64,000 nucleotides of DNA. It comes from Rhizorhabdus phycosphaerae (GTDB lineage Bacteria; Pseudomonadota; Alphaproteobacteria; Sphingomonadales; Sphingomonadaceae). This document shows, piece after piece, positions 38,371-46,397 of this stretch (positions are counted from its first letter, which is position 1; each line of letters begins with the position of its first letter). Location of the stretch: the NCBI RefSeq assembly GCF_011044255.1, contig NZ_CP049107.1, positions 1,612,001-1,676,000 of the forward strand, in the 5' to 3' direction. A program made the position numbers and the translations under genes. The notes under the pieces were generated by a model, which was not told the DNA's origin, searched no databases, and saw only the letters and a program-made list of their open reading frames with translations.

Positions 38371-38396
38371 GGCTGGTGCCGCTGGCCTGAGGTCAA

Positions 38397-39935
38397 TCAG
38401 AGTTCGGCGCGTCCGTCGATGGCATAACCTCCGTCCACGGCCAGCGTCGCACCGGTCACATAAGAGGCCGCTTCGGATGCGAGAAAGGCCACCGCCTCCG
38501 CGATTTCCTCGGGTCGGCCAAGTCGGCCGAGGGGCGTACGGGCAACTATGCCCGATGCATCACGCTCTCCATTTGCGAGCAGCCGCGCCACCCCGGGGGT
38601 CTCGATATAGCCCGGCGCGACGGCGTTCACCCGAATCCCGAGCACCGCGAGTTCGCAGGCGAGACTGCGCGTCAACATCGCCACGCCCGCCTTGGCCGCG
38701 CAATAGGCGTTGCGTGCAGGCAGGCCGAGGACGGAGGCGATAGACGCGATGTTGACGATCGCACCGCCGCCTGCCTCCCGCATATGCGCCGCCGCCACCC
38801 GGGCGCCGTACATCGCTCCCTTCAGATTGATGGCGACGATGCCCCGAAAATCGACGAGCTCCTGATCGGCCGTCGGCGCCAGCCTGTCCACTGCACCCGC
38901 ATTGGCGACGAAGCAGGAAACCGGCCCCAGTCGGCGAACGGCTTCGTCGAAGGCTTTTGCCAGCGAGGCTTCGTCGGTCACGTCCGCCGCCAGGGGCAGG
39001 ATGCCCTCCGGCACACTGCCGAGCGCCTCAACGTCGCGGTCGAGTACTGCGACTTTGCGTCCGCGCGACAGGAACAGGGCCGCCGTCGCCGCACCGATAC
39101 CGCTGGCGCCGCCCGTGATGACGACGGCACCATCCCGCCGGCCTTGCGGAGCGACCTGGCGGGACGCTTTCGACGCGGCTCCGAAGGCATCGACCCCGCC
39201 GTCGACCGGCAGGCAGGCACCAGCGCAGAAGCGCGCACGCGCCACATGAAAGACCGCCTCGGCCATTTCTTCCGGTTGCCCAAGGCGGCCAAGCGGGATG
39301 GCACCCGCGACGAGCTCGCGCTGAAAGCGCCCCTCCTTTTCGAGCGCTGCGATGATGTCTGTGTCGGTATAGCCGGGCAGCACCGCGTTGACGCGGATGC
39401 CCGCCGGCGCCAGCTCGACCGCCAGCGCCCGCGTCAATCCCAGCAGCGCGCCCTTGGTCGCACCATAGGCCGCCCGACCGGGCAGCGCCCGGACCCCGGC
39501 GCCCGAACCGACATTCACGATGGCACCGCGACCGCGCCTTGCCATGCCGGATGCAACGGCACGCGCGAGCAGGAAAGGACCGTCGAGATTGACCGCGAGA
39601 AGCTGGTCGATGACATCGACAGGCACGTCCAGGAAGGGCCGCGCCTGCGCATCGACGATGCCGGCATTGTTGACGAGGATGTCGACAAGGCCGACCCGCT
39701 CTTCGATCACGGCCAGAGCGCGGGCGACCGAATCCTCGTCGGTGACATCCATCTCCACCCCGATATGACCGGGGCCCAGGGCGGCGGCGGCGGCATGACA
39801 GGCCGGATCGCGGTCGGCGAGGACGACCAGGTCGCCGGCGGCAGCGAAGCGGCGGGCACAGGCAAGCCCGATGCCGCGCACCGCTCCGGTCACCAGGACC
39901 ACCGCGCCGCCCTCCGCCCATATTCCGTCGATCAT
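38397..39935 (-). CDS. Tandem double short-chain dehydrogenase (two SDR domains in one protein)
   Basis: This 512-residue protein contains two complete SDR domains. Domain 1 (residues ~10-250) has VTGAVRGIG (15-23), NNAG (89-92), and YGATK (157-161). Domain 2 (residues ~268-505) has ITGGASGIG (273-281), NAG (345-347) and YCAAK (411-415). Each ends with a VDGG segment. Most SDRs have one domain and dimerise or tetramerise; this fusion may fix a heterodimer or channel two oxidation steps. ATG 39935 was chosen by family N-terminus. It is divergent from the SDR at 40109, with site E between them. Confidence 0.88.
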   Translation of the reverse strand: MIDGIWAEGGAVVLVTGAVRGIGLACARRFAAAGDLVVLADRDPACHAAAAALGPGHIGVEMDVTDEDSVARALAVIEERVGLVDILVNNAGIVDAQARPFLDVPVDVIDQLLAVNLDGPFLLARAVASGMARRGRGAIVNVGSGAGVRALPGRAAYGATKGALLGLTRALAVELAPAGIRVNAVLPGYTDTDIIAALEKEGRFQRELVAGAIPLGRLGQPEEMAEAVFHVARARFCAGACLPVDGGVDAFGAASKASRQVAPQGRRDGAVVITGGASGIGAATAALFLSRGRKVAVLDRDVEALGSVPEGILPLAADVTDEASLAKAFDEAVRRLGPVSCFVANAGAVDRLAPTADQELVDFRGIVAINLKGAMYGARVAAAHMREAGGGAIVNIASIASVLGLPARNAYCAAKAGVAMLTRSLACELAVLGIRVNAVAPGYIETPGVARLLANGERDASGIVARTPLGRLGRPEEIAEAVAFLASEAASYVTGATLAVDGGYAIDGRAEL

Positions 39936-40019
39936 CGCTGTCTCTCCCGGCCAGATTATCGACCGGAGAGCAGGCCTGTGCGGGCCGCCTGTCAAACCGG
40001 CGGTCTGCCCATTTTCAAC

Positions 40020-40035
40020 TATCAAGCTGACGATA
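40020..40035. promoter_or_regulatory. Operator-like site E (TATCAAGCTGACGATA)
   Basis: TATC-N8-GATA in the 173-bp divergent gap between the double SDR and the SDR at 40109. Outer arms match sites A and C exactly; the central bases differ, so this is a weaker member. Confidence 0.42.
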
Positions 40036-40108
40036 GTGCAAAGGGCCGTTCGAAAAGAGCCAGCAGACACCCGATGCCAGACCTAGATGCGACGCAAAGG
40101 AGCGAAGC

Positions 40109-40864
40109 ATGGCAGGCGAACTCGATAACAAGGTGGCGGTCATCACCGGCGCATCGCGCGGACTGGGCAAGGCCATGGCCGAGCTGTTCGCGAACGAAGG
40201 CGCCAAGGTCGTGCTCCTCGACCTCAAGCAGCATTGGGCGCAGGCGGCTGCGGACGAGATCGTCGCACGCGGCGGCAATGCCGTGGGACTGGGGGCCGAC
40301 GTCTCCGATCGCGATGCGGTCGCAGCGGCGATGGCGGACTGCGTGGCGCGCCACGGCCGGGTCGACATCCTCGTCAACAACGCGATGTGGAACCGCTACG
40401 ACGTCCTTGAGGACATCGCGCCGGAGACGTTCGCCCGGATGACCGGCGTCGGCCTCGCGGCCATCGTCTGGGGCATGCAGGCCGCCGTGCCGCACATGGC
40501 ACCCGGATCCTCGATCATCAACATCGGGTCGATGGCCGGTCGTCTCGGCAGTCGGGGCAGCATCCTCTATTCGGCGGTCAAGGCCGGCGTCGATGGCCTG
40601 ACACGCGCCGCCTCGGTCGAGCTTGGCCCCAAGGGCATTCGCGTCAACGCCATCGCTCCCTCCACCGTCGCGACCGAAGGCGTTCTCGCGATCCTGTCAG
40701 AGGACAATCTGGCACTCCGTGTCGAGCAAACGCCGCTCGGTCGCCTCGGTGAGACCGACGATATCGCCCAGACCGCGCTCTGGCTGGCAGGCGAACGTGC
40801 GGGCTTCATCACCGGCCAGTCGATCGCGGTCGATGGCGGGATCGGGCATCGGCTCGGTCGCTGA
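40109..40864 (+). CDS. Short-chain dehydrogenase/reductase
   Basis: This 251-residue classical SDR has VITGASRGLGKAMAEL, NNAM in place of the usual NNAG, the catalytic YSAVKAGVDGLTRAA, and SIAVDGGIGHRLGR at the C-terminus. It should be an NAD(P)-dependent alcohol dehydrogenase or ketoreductase. RBS AAAGGAGCGAAGC precedes the ATG. It is transcribed toward the TonB receptor, with a 167-base gap that contains site H. Confidence 0.87.
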   Translation: MAGELDNKVAVITGASRGLGKAMAELFANEGAKVVLLDLKQHWAQAAADEIVARGGNAVGLGADVSDRDAVAAAMADCVARHGRVDILVNNAMWNRYDVLEDIAPETFARMTGVGLAAIVWGMQAAVPHMAPGSSIINIGSMAGRLGSRGSILYSAVKAGVDGLTRAASVELGPKGIRVNAIAPSTVATEGVLAILSEDNLALRVEQTPLGRLGETDDIAQTALWLAGERAGFITGQSIAVDGGIGHRLGR

Positions 40865-40870
40865 ACGGGC

Positions 40871-40886
40871 AATCGCGGTTGTGATT
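40871..40886. promoter_or_regulatory. Operator-like site H (AATCGCGGTTGTGATT)
   Basis: AATC-N8-GATT at the start of the gap upstream of the TonB receptor; its GCGG(T)TGT core resembles site F (GCGGATGT). It could bring the transporter into the same regulon. Confidence 0.42.
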
Positions 40887-41031
40887 CTGGCGGGTTGCGG
40901 AGAGCCGCGATTGCCAATCCGTCGCACGATCCAGCAGTTTCACCAGGCAGACCGGTGCCTGGCGTCCCTCCTCCGAGGATAGGGCGAAGACGATAACCGG
41001 CTTTTGATATAGGCAATGATCGGGGAGTAGG

Positions 41032-43212
41032 ATGATGGGGTCTCGATTCAACACACTGGCCGCGCTGTGCGGCGGTTGTGCGCTTTTGGCGCTGTCCGGC
41101 ACGGCGATGGCACAGGCCACAACGCCGCAGGAACAGGCGGATGACGGATCCGTGTTCGGCGACATCGTGGTGACGGCGACCAAGCGGGCGGATGCGCAGA
41201 ATGTGCAGCAGGTTCCCTTCGCGGTGACCGCCTTCGGTGCGAAGCAGCTCGCCGACCAGCATGTCCGCACGCTCGACGGGCTCGGTTATAGCGCGCCGAA
41301 CGTCCAGCTCGACGACGTCGGCACCTCGCCCGGTTTCGCGAACTTCTCGATCCGCGGCCTCGGCATCAACAGCTCGATCCCATCGATCGACCCGACGGTC
41401 GGCGTGTTCGTCGACGGCGTCTACATGGGTATCAGCGCCGGCATCCTGTTCGACACCTTCGATCTCGAGGGCGTGGAAGTGCTGCGCGGGCCGCAGGGCC
41501 TGTTGTTCGGACGGAACGTGACCGGCGGCGCTGTGGTCGTGCGCACCTCCACGCCGACCAACGAGCTTTCGGTCAACGCGCGCGTCGCGGTGGAAACCGG
41601 CCTCAACAAGATCGCCAGCGCGGTCGTGTCGGGACCGATCGTGACCGACAAGCTCTCGGCCAAGGTCGCCGTCTATTATAATGACGACGACGGTTGGTTT
41701 TATAACAAGTTCAACGGCAATCATGATTTCGGCGCCTCGCGCACGCTGATCCTCCGCTCGGCGCTGCGCTTCACGCCGACCGAGACGCTCGACATCGTCG
41801 GCCGCTACGAACATGGCCGCATCCGCGGCGACGGCGCGGTCGTCAGCAATTTCGGCCTCTTCCCGCGCGAGAGCTTCGGCATCAGCGTCGACGAGGAAGG
41901 CGTGACGCGCAACAACTGGGACCAGGCCTCGCTCGAGATCAACATCGACACCGGTTTCGGCGACGGCAAGATCACGAATCTGACCGCCTATCGCGCTTAT
42001 GAGGGCTTCGTCACCAGCGACATCGACTCGTCGCCCAGCTACACATTCCATTCCGATACGCTGACGCGCCAGCATCAGTGGAGCAACGAGCTCCGTTATG
42101 CAGGGACTTTCGGCCGCTTCGACGTGACCACCGGTCTCTATTACTTCCAGCAGAAGATCGACTATGTCGAACTTCGCCGGCTGTCGCGTGGCGCGCTGCG
42201 CATTTCGGGGGGCGGCATCCAGCACCAGAAGACGCTCGGCGCCTTCTTCTCGACCGATTGGCATGCGACCGACACGATCACCCTGAACGCTGGCCTCCGC
42301 TATTCCTACGAGCGCAAGCGTGTCCGGGTCGCGAACCTGGTCGGCAATCTGTGCGATCCGATCGCCCTGAAGGGCTGCACGGCCTATGGCTTTCGCGACT
42401 CCAACAGCTGGAGCGACCCCACCTTCCGGCTCGGCGCGCAGTGGCAGCCCGACAGTGAGACGCAGCTTTACGGCTTCTTCGCACGCGGCTTCCGCAGCGG
42501 CGGCTATAACTTCCGCAACGGTAATGCCAGCGTGGCACCGGGACCGTTCGACGCCGAGAAGCAGAACTCGTTCGAGATCGGCCTGAAGCGCGATTTCGGT
42601 CGTACCCTGCGCCTGAACTTGGCTGCGTTCCACAACACGGTGCTGGGGATGCAGCGCGAGATCATCACGCCCGTGCTGCCGATCGGCACTACCCAGGTGA
42701 TCCGCAACTCGGCCGACCTGCGCCTGCAGGGCGTCGAAGCCGAAGCGACGCTGCGTCCATTCAAGCACCTGACGCTGAACGGCCAGTTCGGCTATACCAA
42801 CGCCAAATATAAGAAGATCTTCTTCGACCTGACCGGCGATGGCGTGATCAACGCCCGCGACTTCGCGCTGAAGCCGCCACGCCTGTCGCCCTGGACCTAT
42901 GGTGCCGCCGCGACCTTCGACCATGACCTGCCCAACGGCGGGGAGTTCACGGCGCGGGTCAGCTATGCCCACCGCGACGCGTCCTTCTCGAACGACGCGA
43001 ATACCGGCGTGCTGACGTCCGCCAACATGATCGACCTGACCGCAGCCTATGAAACGCCGGACGGCCGCTGGAAATTTTCGATCTACGGCAACAATCTGTT
43101 CGACGATCAGACCGAGGGCAATGTCTCGCCGCTGCCCTTCTTCGCAGGGTCGACCTTCTCGTCGATCAACAAGGGCCGTGTGCTCGGCGCCGAAGTTACC
43201 TTCAAGCTCTGA
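41032..43212 (+). CDS. TonB-dependent outer-membrane receptor
   Basis: The 726-residue protein starts with a signal peptide (LAALCGGCALLALSGTAMAQ), then a TonB-box-like IVVTATKRADAQNVQQVPF, a plug domain and a long beta-barrel ending in the aromatic-type residue pattern RVLGAEVTFKL. Two ATG codons occur in tandem (41032 and 41035) after GGGGAG. In sphingomonads such receptors near catabolic genes import hydrophobic or bulky substrates. It is likely the uptake gate for the pathway substrate. A clear terminator follows. Confidence 0.92.
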   Translation: MMGSRFNTLAALCGGCALLALSGTAMAQATTPQEQADDGSVFGDIVVTATKRADAQNVQQVPFAVTAFGAKQLADQHVRTLDGLGYSAPNVQLDDVGTSPGFANFSIRGLGINSSIPSIDPTVGVFVDGVYMGISAGILFDTFDLEGVEVLRGPQGLLFGRNVTGGAVVVRTSTPTNELSVNARVAVETGLNKIASAVVSGPIVTDKLSAKVAVYYNDDDGWFYNKFNGNHDFGASRTLILRSALRFTPTETLDIVGRYEHGRIRGDGAVVSNFGLFPRESFGISVDEEGVTRNNWDQASLEINIDTGFGDGKITNLTAYRAYEGFVTSDIDSSPSYTFHSDTLTRQHQWSNELRYAGTFGRFDVTTGLYYFQQKIDYVELRRLSRGALRISGGGIQHQKTLGAFFSTDWHATDTITLNAGLRYSYERKRVRVANLVGNLCDPIALKGCTAYGFRDSNSWSDPTFRLGAQWQPDSETQLYGFFARGFRSGGYNFRNGNASVAPGPFDAEKQNSFEIGLKRDFGRTLRLNLAAFHNTVLGMQREIITPVLPIGTTQVIRNSADLRLQGVEAEATLRPFKHLTLNGQFGYTNAKYKKIFFDLTGDGVINARDFALKPPRLSPWTYGAAATFDHDLPNGGEFTARVSYAHRDASFSNDANTGVLTSANMIDLTAAYETPDGRWKFSIYGNNLFDDQTEGNVSPLPFFAGSTFSSINKGRVLGAEVTFKL

Positions 43213-43232
43213 CCGGCCTTCTCCCGGCGAAA

Positions 43233-43260
43233 GGGGGTCCCGTTCCGGGGCCCCCTTTTT
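43233..43260 (+). terminator. Terminator after the TonB receptor
   Basis: GGGGGTCCC (43233-43241) pairs with GGGGCCCCC (43247-43255) with one G-T pair, followed by TTTTT. Confidence 0.88.
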
Positions 43261-43290
43261 CGTGCGCGAGCACCAATCGCGCTTCGCGCC

Positions 43291-43306
43291 GTGCACGGAT
43301 GTGATT
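43291..43306. promoter_or_regulatory. Possible operator half-site I (GTGCACGGATGTGATT)
   Basis: Only the right half, CGGATGTGATT, matches sites F and H; the left arm does not. It lies 85 bases before the monooxygenase start. Listed as a weak member of the set. Confidence 0.25.
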
Positions 43307-43390
43307 GTTCGCGCCCCACCCGGCTTTCGTTCGGATGCGCCGCGCCCGCGCGGCATGGTCGCCGTGAGAGATGACTGAGGGTTCTAGAGA

Positions 43391-45052
43391 ATGACGAATA
43401 TCGGGGGATCGCAAGGTGCAGCCGAGGTGACGCGCGTCGACGCGCTGGTCGTCGGCGCGGGCTTTGGCGGCATGTATGCAGTCCATCGCCTGCGCGAGAT
43501 GGGCCTGTCGCTGGTCGCGGTCGAGGCGGGCGACAATGTAGGCGGCGTCTGGTACTGGAATCGCTATCCGGGCGCGCGCTGCGACCTGATGTGCGTCGAT
43601 TACAGCTACGGCTTCTCGGACGAGATCCAGCAGGAATGGACGTGGAGCGAGCAATTCGCCGCCCAGCCGGAAATCCTGGCCTATGCCAATTTCGTCGCCG
43701 ACAAGCTCGACCTGCGACCGCATTTCCGCTTCAATACGCGCGTCATCAGCGCTGCGTGGGACGAGGCACGGACGCTGTGGGTCGCAAAGACCGACGACGG
43801 CGCGACCATCGAAGCCACTTATTGCGTAATGGCGACCGGCCCACTGTCGATTCCGAAAGATCCCGAATTCCCGGGCCTCGATCGTTTCAAGGGCGAAATC
43901 CTCCGCGCTGCCAAATGGCCGCACCAGCCGGTCAGCTTCGTAGGCAAACGCGTCGGTCTGGTCGGAACCGGCTCCACCGGTATTCAGATCGCTCCGGTCG
44001 TGGCGGAGGAAGCCCAGTCGCTCCACGTGTTCCAGCGCACCCCCAGCTTTGCCTTTCCGATGCGCAACACCGTACTTGAGCCCGATTATGTCGCCGAGCT
44101 CAAGCGCAACTATCAGGGCATTCGCGCCTCTGCCCGTGCCAGCCACCTGGGCGGCGTACGCCCCACCACGAGCCGTCCTTTCTTCAGCATCACGCCCAGC
44201 CAGCGCCGCGCGCTGATGGAGGATGCGTGGACGCGCGGCGGCCTGAATTTCATCGGCCTCTTCTCGGATCTGCTGACGAACATCGAGGCGAATGAGCAGG
44301 TCGCCGATTTCGTACGCGAGAAGATCGCCGAGACGGTCAAGGATCAGGACACCGCCGAACGGCTGAAGCCCAAGGGTTACCCCATCCTCGCGCGTCGCCC
44401 CTGCCTCGATACCGGCTATTACGAGATGTACAACAAGCCGAACGTGCATCTCGTCGACTGCCTCGCCAATCAGATCGAGTGCGTCACCGAGACCGGCCTG
44501 CGCACCAGCGCGGGCGAGGTCGAACTCGACACACTGATCCTGGCGACCGGCTATGACGGTCTGACCGGCGCGTTGCTCGCCTTCGAGGTGACCGGCCGCG
44601 ACGGCCGCACCGTGCGCGACAAATGGGCGGACGGCGCCCAGTCCTTCCTCGGACTGATGATGGAGGGCTTCCCCAACCTGTTCATGGTGTGCGGCCCGAA
44701 CGGCCCGGCCGCGCTCGCCAACATCATCACCCTCGACGAGCAGAATGTGGACTGGATCTGTCAGGTCATCACCCACATGCGCGAGCAAGGCTTCGCCACG
44801 GTGGATGCGACGGCCGAAGCGGAGGAGCAGTGGATGGAGCATGTCCGCGCGCTTGCGGAGCTCACCCTCGTGTCCAAGGCCAACACCTGGTATGTCGGCG
44901 CCAATGTCGAGGGCAAGCCACGCGGCCTGACCATCTTCACCGGCGGCTTCCTCAAGTTCAACGAAGCCTGCACTGCCGTCATCCGCGACGGATATCGCGG
45001 CCTGGACTTCGCGGCTGCACCGGTCTCGCACGAGGTGTCGGAGCCGGCCTGA
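43391..45052 (+). CDS. FAD-dependent monooxygenase, Baeyer-Villiger type
   Basis: This 553-residue flavoprotein has two Rossmann glycine motifs: VVGAGFGGM (FAD, residues ~20-28) and GLVGTGSTGIQ (NADPH, residues ~189-199). GGVWYWNRYPGARCD matches the conserved GxWxxxxYPGxxxD of Baeyer-Villiger monooxygenases. The fingerprint between them reads FKGEILRAAKWP (166-177), with Arg172 where His is normal, which is unusual. It would convert a ketone, probably cyclic, to an ester or lactone. It matches the SMP-30 lactonase functionally. A clear terminator follows. Confidence 0.87.
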   Translation: MTNIGGSQGAAEVTRVDALVVGAGFGGMYAVHRLREMGLSLVAVEAGDNVGGVWYWNRYPGARCDLMCVDYSYGFSDEIQQEWTWSEQFAAQPEILAYANFVADKLDLRPHFRFNTRVISAAWDEARTLWVAKTDDGATIEATYCVMATGPLSIPKDPEFPGLDRFKGEILRAAKWPHQPVSFVGKRVGLVGTGSTGIQIAPVVAEEAQSLHVFQRTPSFAFPMRNTVLEPDYVAELKRNYQGIRASARASHLGGVRPTTSRPFFSITPSQRRALMEDAWTRGGLNFIGLFSDLLTNIEANEQVADFVREKIAETVKDQDTAERLKPKGYPILARRPCLDTGYYEMYNKPNVHLVDCLANQIECVTETGLRTSAGEVELDTLILATGYDGLTGALLAFEVTGRDGRTVRDKWADGAQSFLGLMMEGFPNLFMVCGPNGPAALANIITLDEQNVDWICQVITHMREQGFATVDATAEAEEQWMEHVRALAELTLVSKANTWYVGANVEGKPRGLTIFTGGFLKFNEACTAVIRDGYRGLDFAAAPVSHEVSEPA

Positions 45053-45081
45053 ACTCTCTCTGCCGATCGGACAAGAAAAGG

Positions 45082-45123
45082 GGGGACGGGGCCGCTTGTG
45101 CGATCCCGTCCCCTTCTCGTTTC
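45082..45123 (+). terminator. Terminator after the monooxygenase
   Basis: GGGGACGGG (45082-45090) pairs perfectly with CCCGTCCCC (45105-45113), followed by TTCTCGTTT. It ends the plus unit just before the convergent IclR 2 stop. Confidence 0.8.
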
Positions 45124-45169
45124 GGGGGCCATCGGCCCGACGCGTCTCTGCGGCGGTGGCGAGCTTCGG

Positions 45170-45988
45170 TCAGCTGGCCTGTGCGTAAGGGATCTCGGCC
45201 TCGTCATCCTGACCCAGCAACTGCGCCGAATGGAAGGAAGCAATGGCCTCGCGCATCACGCGCAATATCTCGTTCTTCCGCTTCGAGATCGATTCGACCA
45301 GTCCGCCGACTCCCACCGCGAGCGGGATGCCATGCACCCGCTGGTCCAGCGCGATTGCGATCGAGGCCAGCTCCGGGGTCGGCTTCTTCGGCAGAAAGGC
45401 ATAACCGACCTGCCGCGCCCAGCGGACCTCGCGCATGAACTCCTCGAAATCGGGAACCGCATCGGAGTCACGATTATAGTGGCGCGAATAGCGGTAGATC
45501 TTGTCGATCTCCCGGTCGCGCAGCCGGCTGAGCATGGCGAGCCCTGCAGATGAGTCGACCATCAGCCGCATCGTCCCCTCGTCCGGCGGCATGTTGAGTT
45601 CCTGGAGCCGCGAATAGGGCGCGTCGGCGTTGCTTACGAAGCGCACATATTGGATGAACAGATCGTTCTGCGACACGAGGCCGACCGTCTCTCCGGTGCG
45701 GCTGTGGATATCCTGGATAAGACGATCGAGTTCGCCATAGCTGTTGAGCGTCGTCGAAAGCCAGCTGCCGAGGCTGCTGACCTTCAGCGTTGGAAGGTAG
45801 GACATCGTTGAACGATTGTAATTGAGATAGCCTGCTACAACCAAGCTCTTCAGAAGATTGGTCGCACTCGACTGAGGATAATTAAGTTCGCGATATATTT
45901 CGTTCAGTCGCAAGGGACGCTTTTTCTGTTGAAAAAGTTCGAGAACCTGAATCGTCCGCGAAGCAGATTTTACAGTTCCGCGCTGCAT
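45170..45988 (-). CDS. IclR-family transcriptional regulator 2
   Basis: This 272-residue regulator has the winged helix SASRTIQVLELFQQKKRPLRL / LNYPQSSATNLLKSLVVAGYL and the effector domain SQNDLFIQYVRFVSN, DSSAGLAMLSRL, GIPLAVGVGGLVES. It is clearly a paralogue of IclR regulator 1. ATG 45988 is preferred, because GGAGAGA lies just upstream; ATG 46000 is the alternative. Sites F and G lie in its own promoter gap, consistent with self-control. Confidence 0.9.
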   Translation of the reverse strand: MQRGTVKSASRTIQVLELFQQKKRPLRLNEIYRELNYPQSSATNLLKSLVVAGYLNYNRSTMSYLPTLKVSSLGSWLSTTLNSYGELDRLIQDIHSRTGETVGLVSQNDLFIQYVRFVSNADAPYSRLQELNMPPDEGTMRLMVDSSAGLAMLSRLRDREIDKIYRYSRHYNRDSDAVPDFEEFMREVRWARQVGYAFLPKKPTPELASIAIALDQRVHGIPLAVGVGGLVESISKRKNEILRVMREAIASFHSAQLLGQDDEAEIPYAQAS

Positions 45989-46016
45989 ACATCTCTCCAT
46001 CCGGCATTTTATGTCT

Positions 46017-46032
46017 TATCGCGGATGTAATT
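46017..46032. promoter_or_regulatory. Operator-like site F (TATCGCGGATGTAATT)
   Basis: TATC-GCGGATGT-AATT, 29 bases from the IclR 2 start. It matches the reverse strands of sites B and C in 11-12 of 16 positions. Confidence 0.5.
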
Positions 46033-46069
46033 TGCCACCGCTGTCAGCCATGGCAATGTTTCGGGGAAG

Positions 46070-46085
46070 TATTGCATATGTGATG
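46070..46085. promoter_or_regulatory. Operator-like site G (TATTGCATATGTGATG)
   Basis: TATT-GCATATGT-GATG, 37 bases beyond site F. It shares a CATATG core with site D and a TGTGAT end with sites F and H. Confidence 0.45.
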
Positions 46086-46116
46086 CGAGATAGGCCCGCC
46101 CCAAAAGTACCGGAAT

Positions 46117-46233
46117 CCCCTCCACCATCCTCCGGATGGTCCCCCTCCCCGTCCCGGGGAGGAACTTTGCCGCACACTATACACGAGTTCCTCCCCGGAA
46201 CGGGGAGGGGGACCGCCGAAGGCGGTGGAGGGG
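46117..46233. repeat. Long inverted repeat (REP/RIME-like palindrome)
   Basis: Two arms, about 46117-46170 and 46186-46233, are largely complementary (CCCCTCCACC ... GGTGGAGGGG outside, and CCTCCCCG / CGGGGAGG inside). Such extragenic palindromes of CCCTCCCC-type sequence are common in sphingomonad chromosomes and occur in intergenic regions. It lies next to a tRNA gene. A role as transcription stop or mobile non-autonomous repeat is possible. Confidence 0.75.
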
Positions 46234-46270
46234 AAGTGGCGGAAGTAATCGGAGAAGGAGCAGAAAGTTC

Positions 46271-46355
46271 TGGTGCGGGCGGTCGGACTCGAACCGACAC
46301 TCCTTGCGGAACCGGATTTTGAGTCCGGCGCGTCTACCAATTTCACCACGCCCGC
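46271..46355 (-). tRNA. tRNA-Leu (anticodon CAA)
   Basis: On the minus strand the sequence begins GCGGGCGTGGTGAAATTGG and ends CCGCCCGCACCA; the acceptor arms pair fully and the CCA end is encoded. The anticodon stem CCGGA/TCCGG encloses CTCAAAA, giving anticodon CAA. A long variable arm is visible (TTCCGCAAGGAG), as expected for tRNA-Leu. The T arm is GTCGGTTCGAGTCCGAC. Confidence 0.95.
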
Positions 46356-46397
46356 GTGCGCCGCAGCTATAGCGGCTCCTGCTGCCCGTGCAACCGT

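Noticed and set aside
40567-43356. Minus-strand open frame of about 929 codons across the TonB receptor
   Set aside because: It is antisense to a gene with signal peptide, TonB box and barrel; long antisense frames are normal at this GC content.
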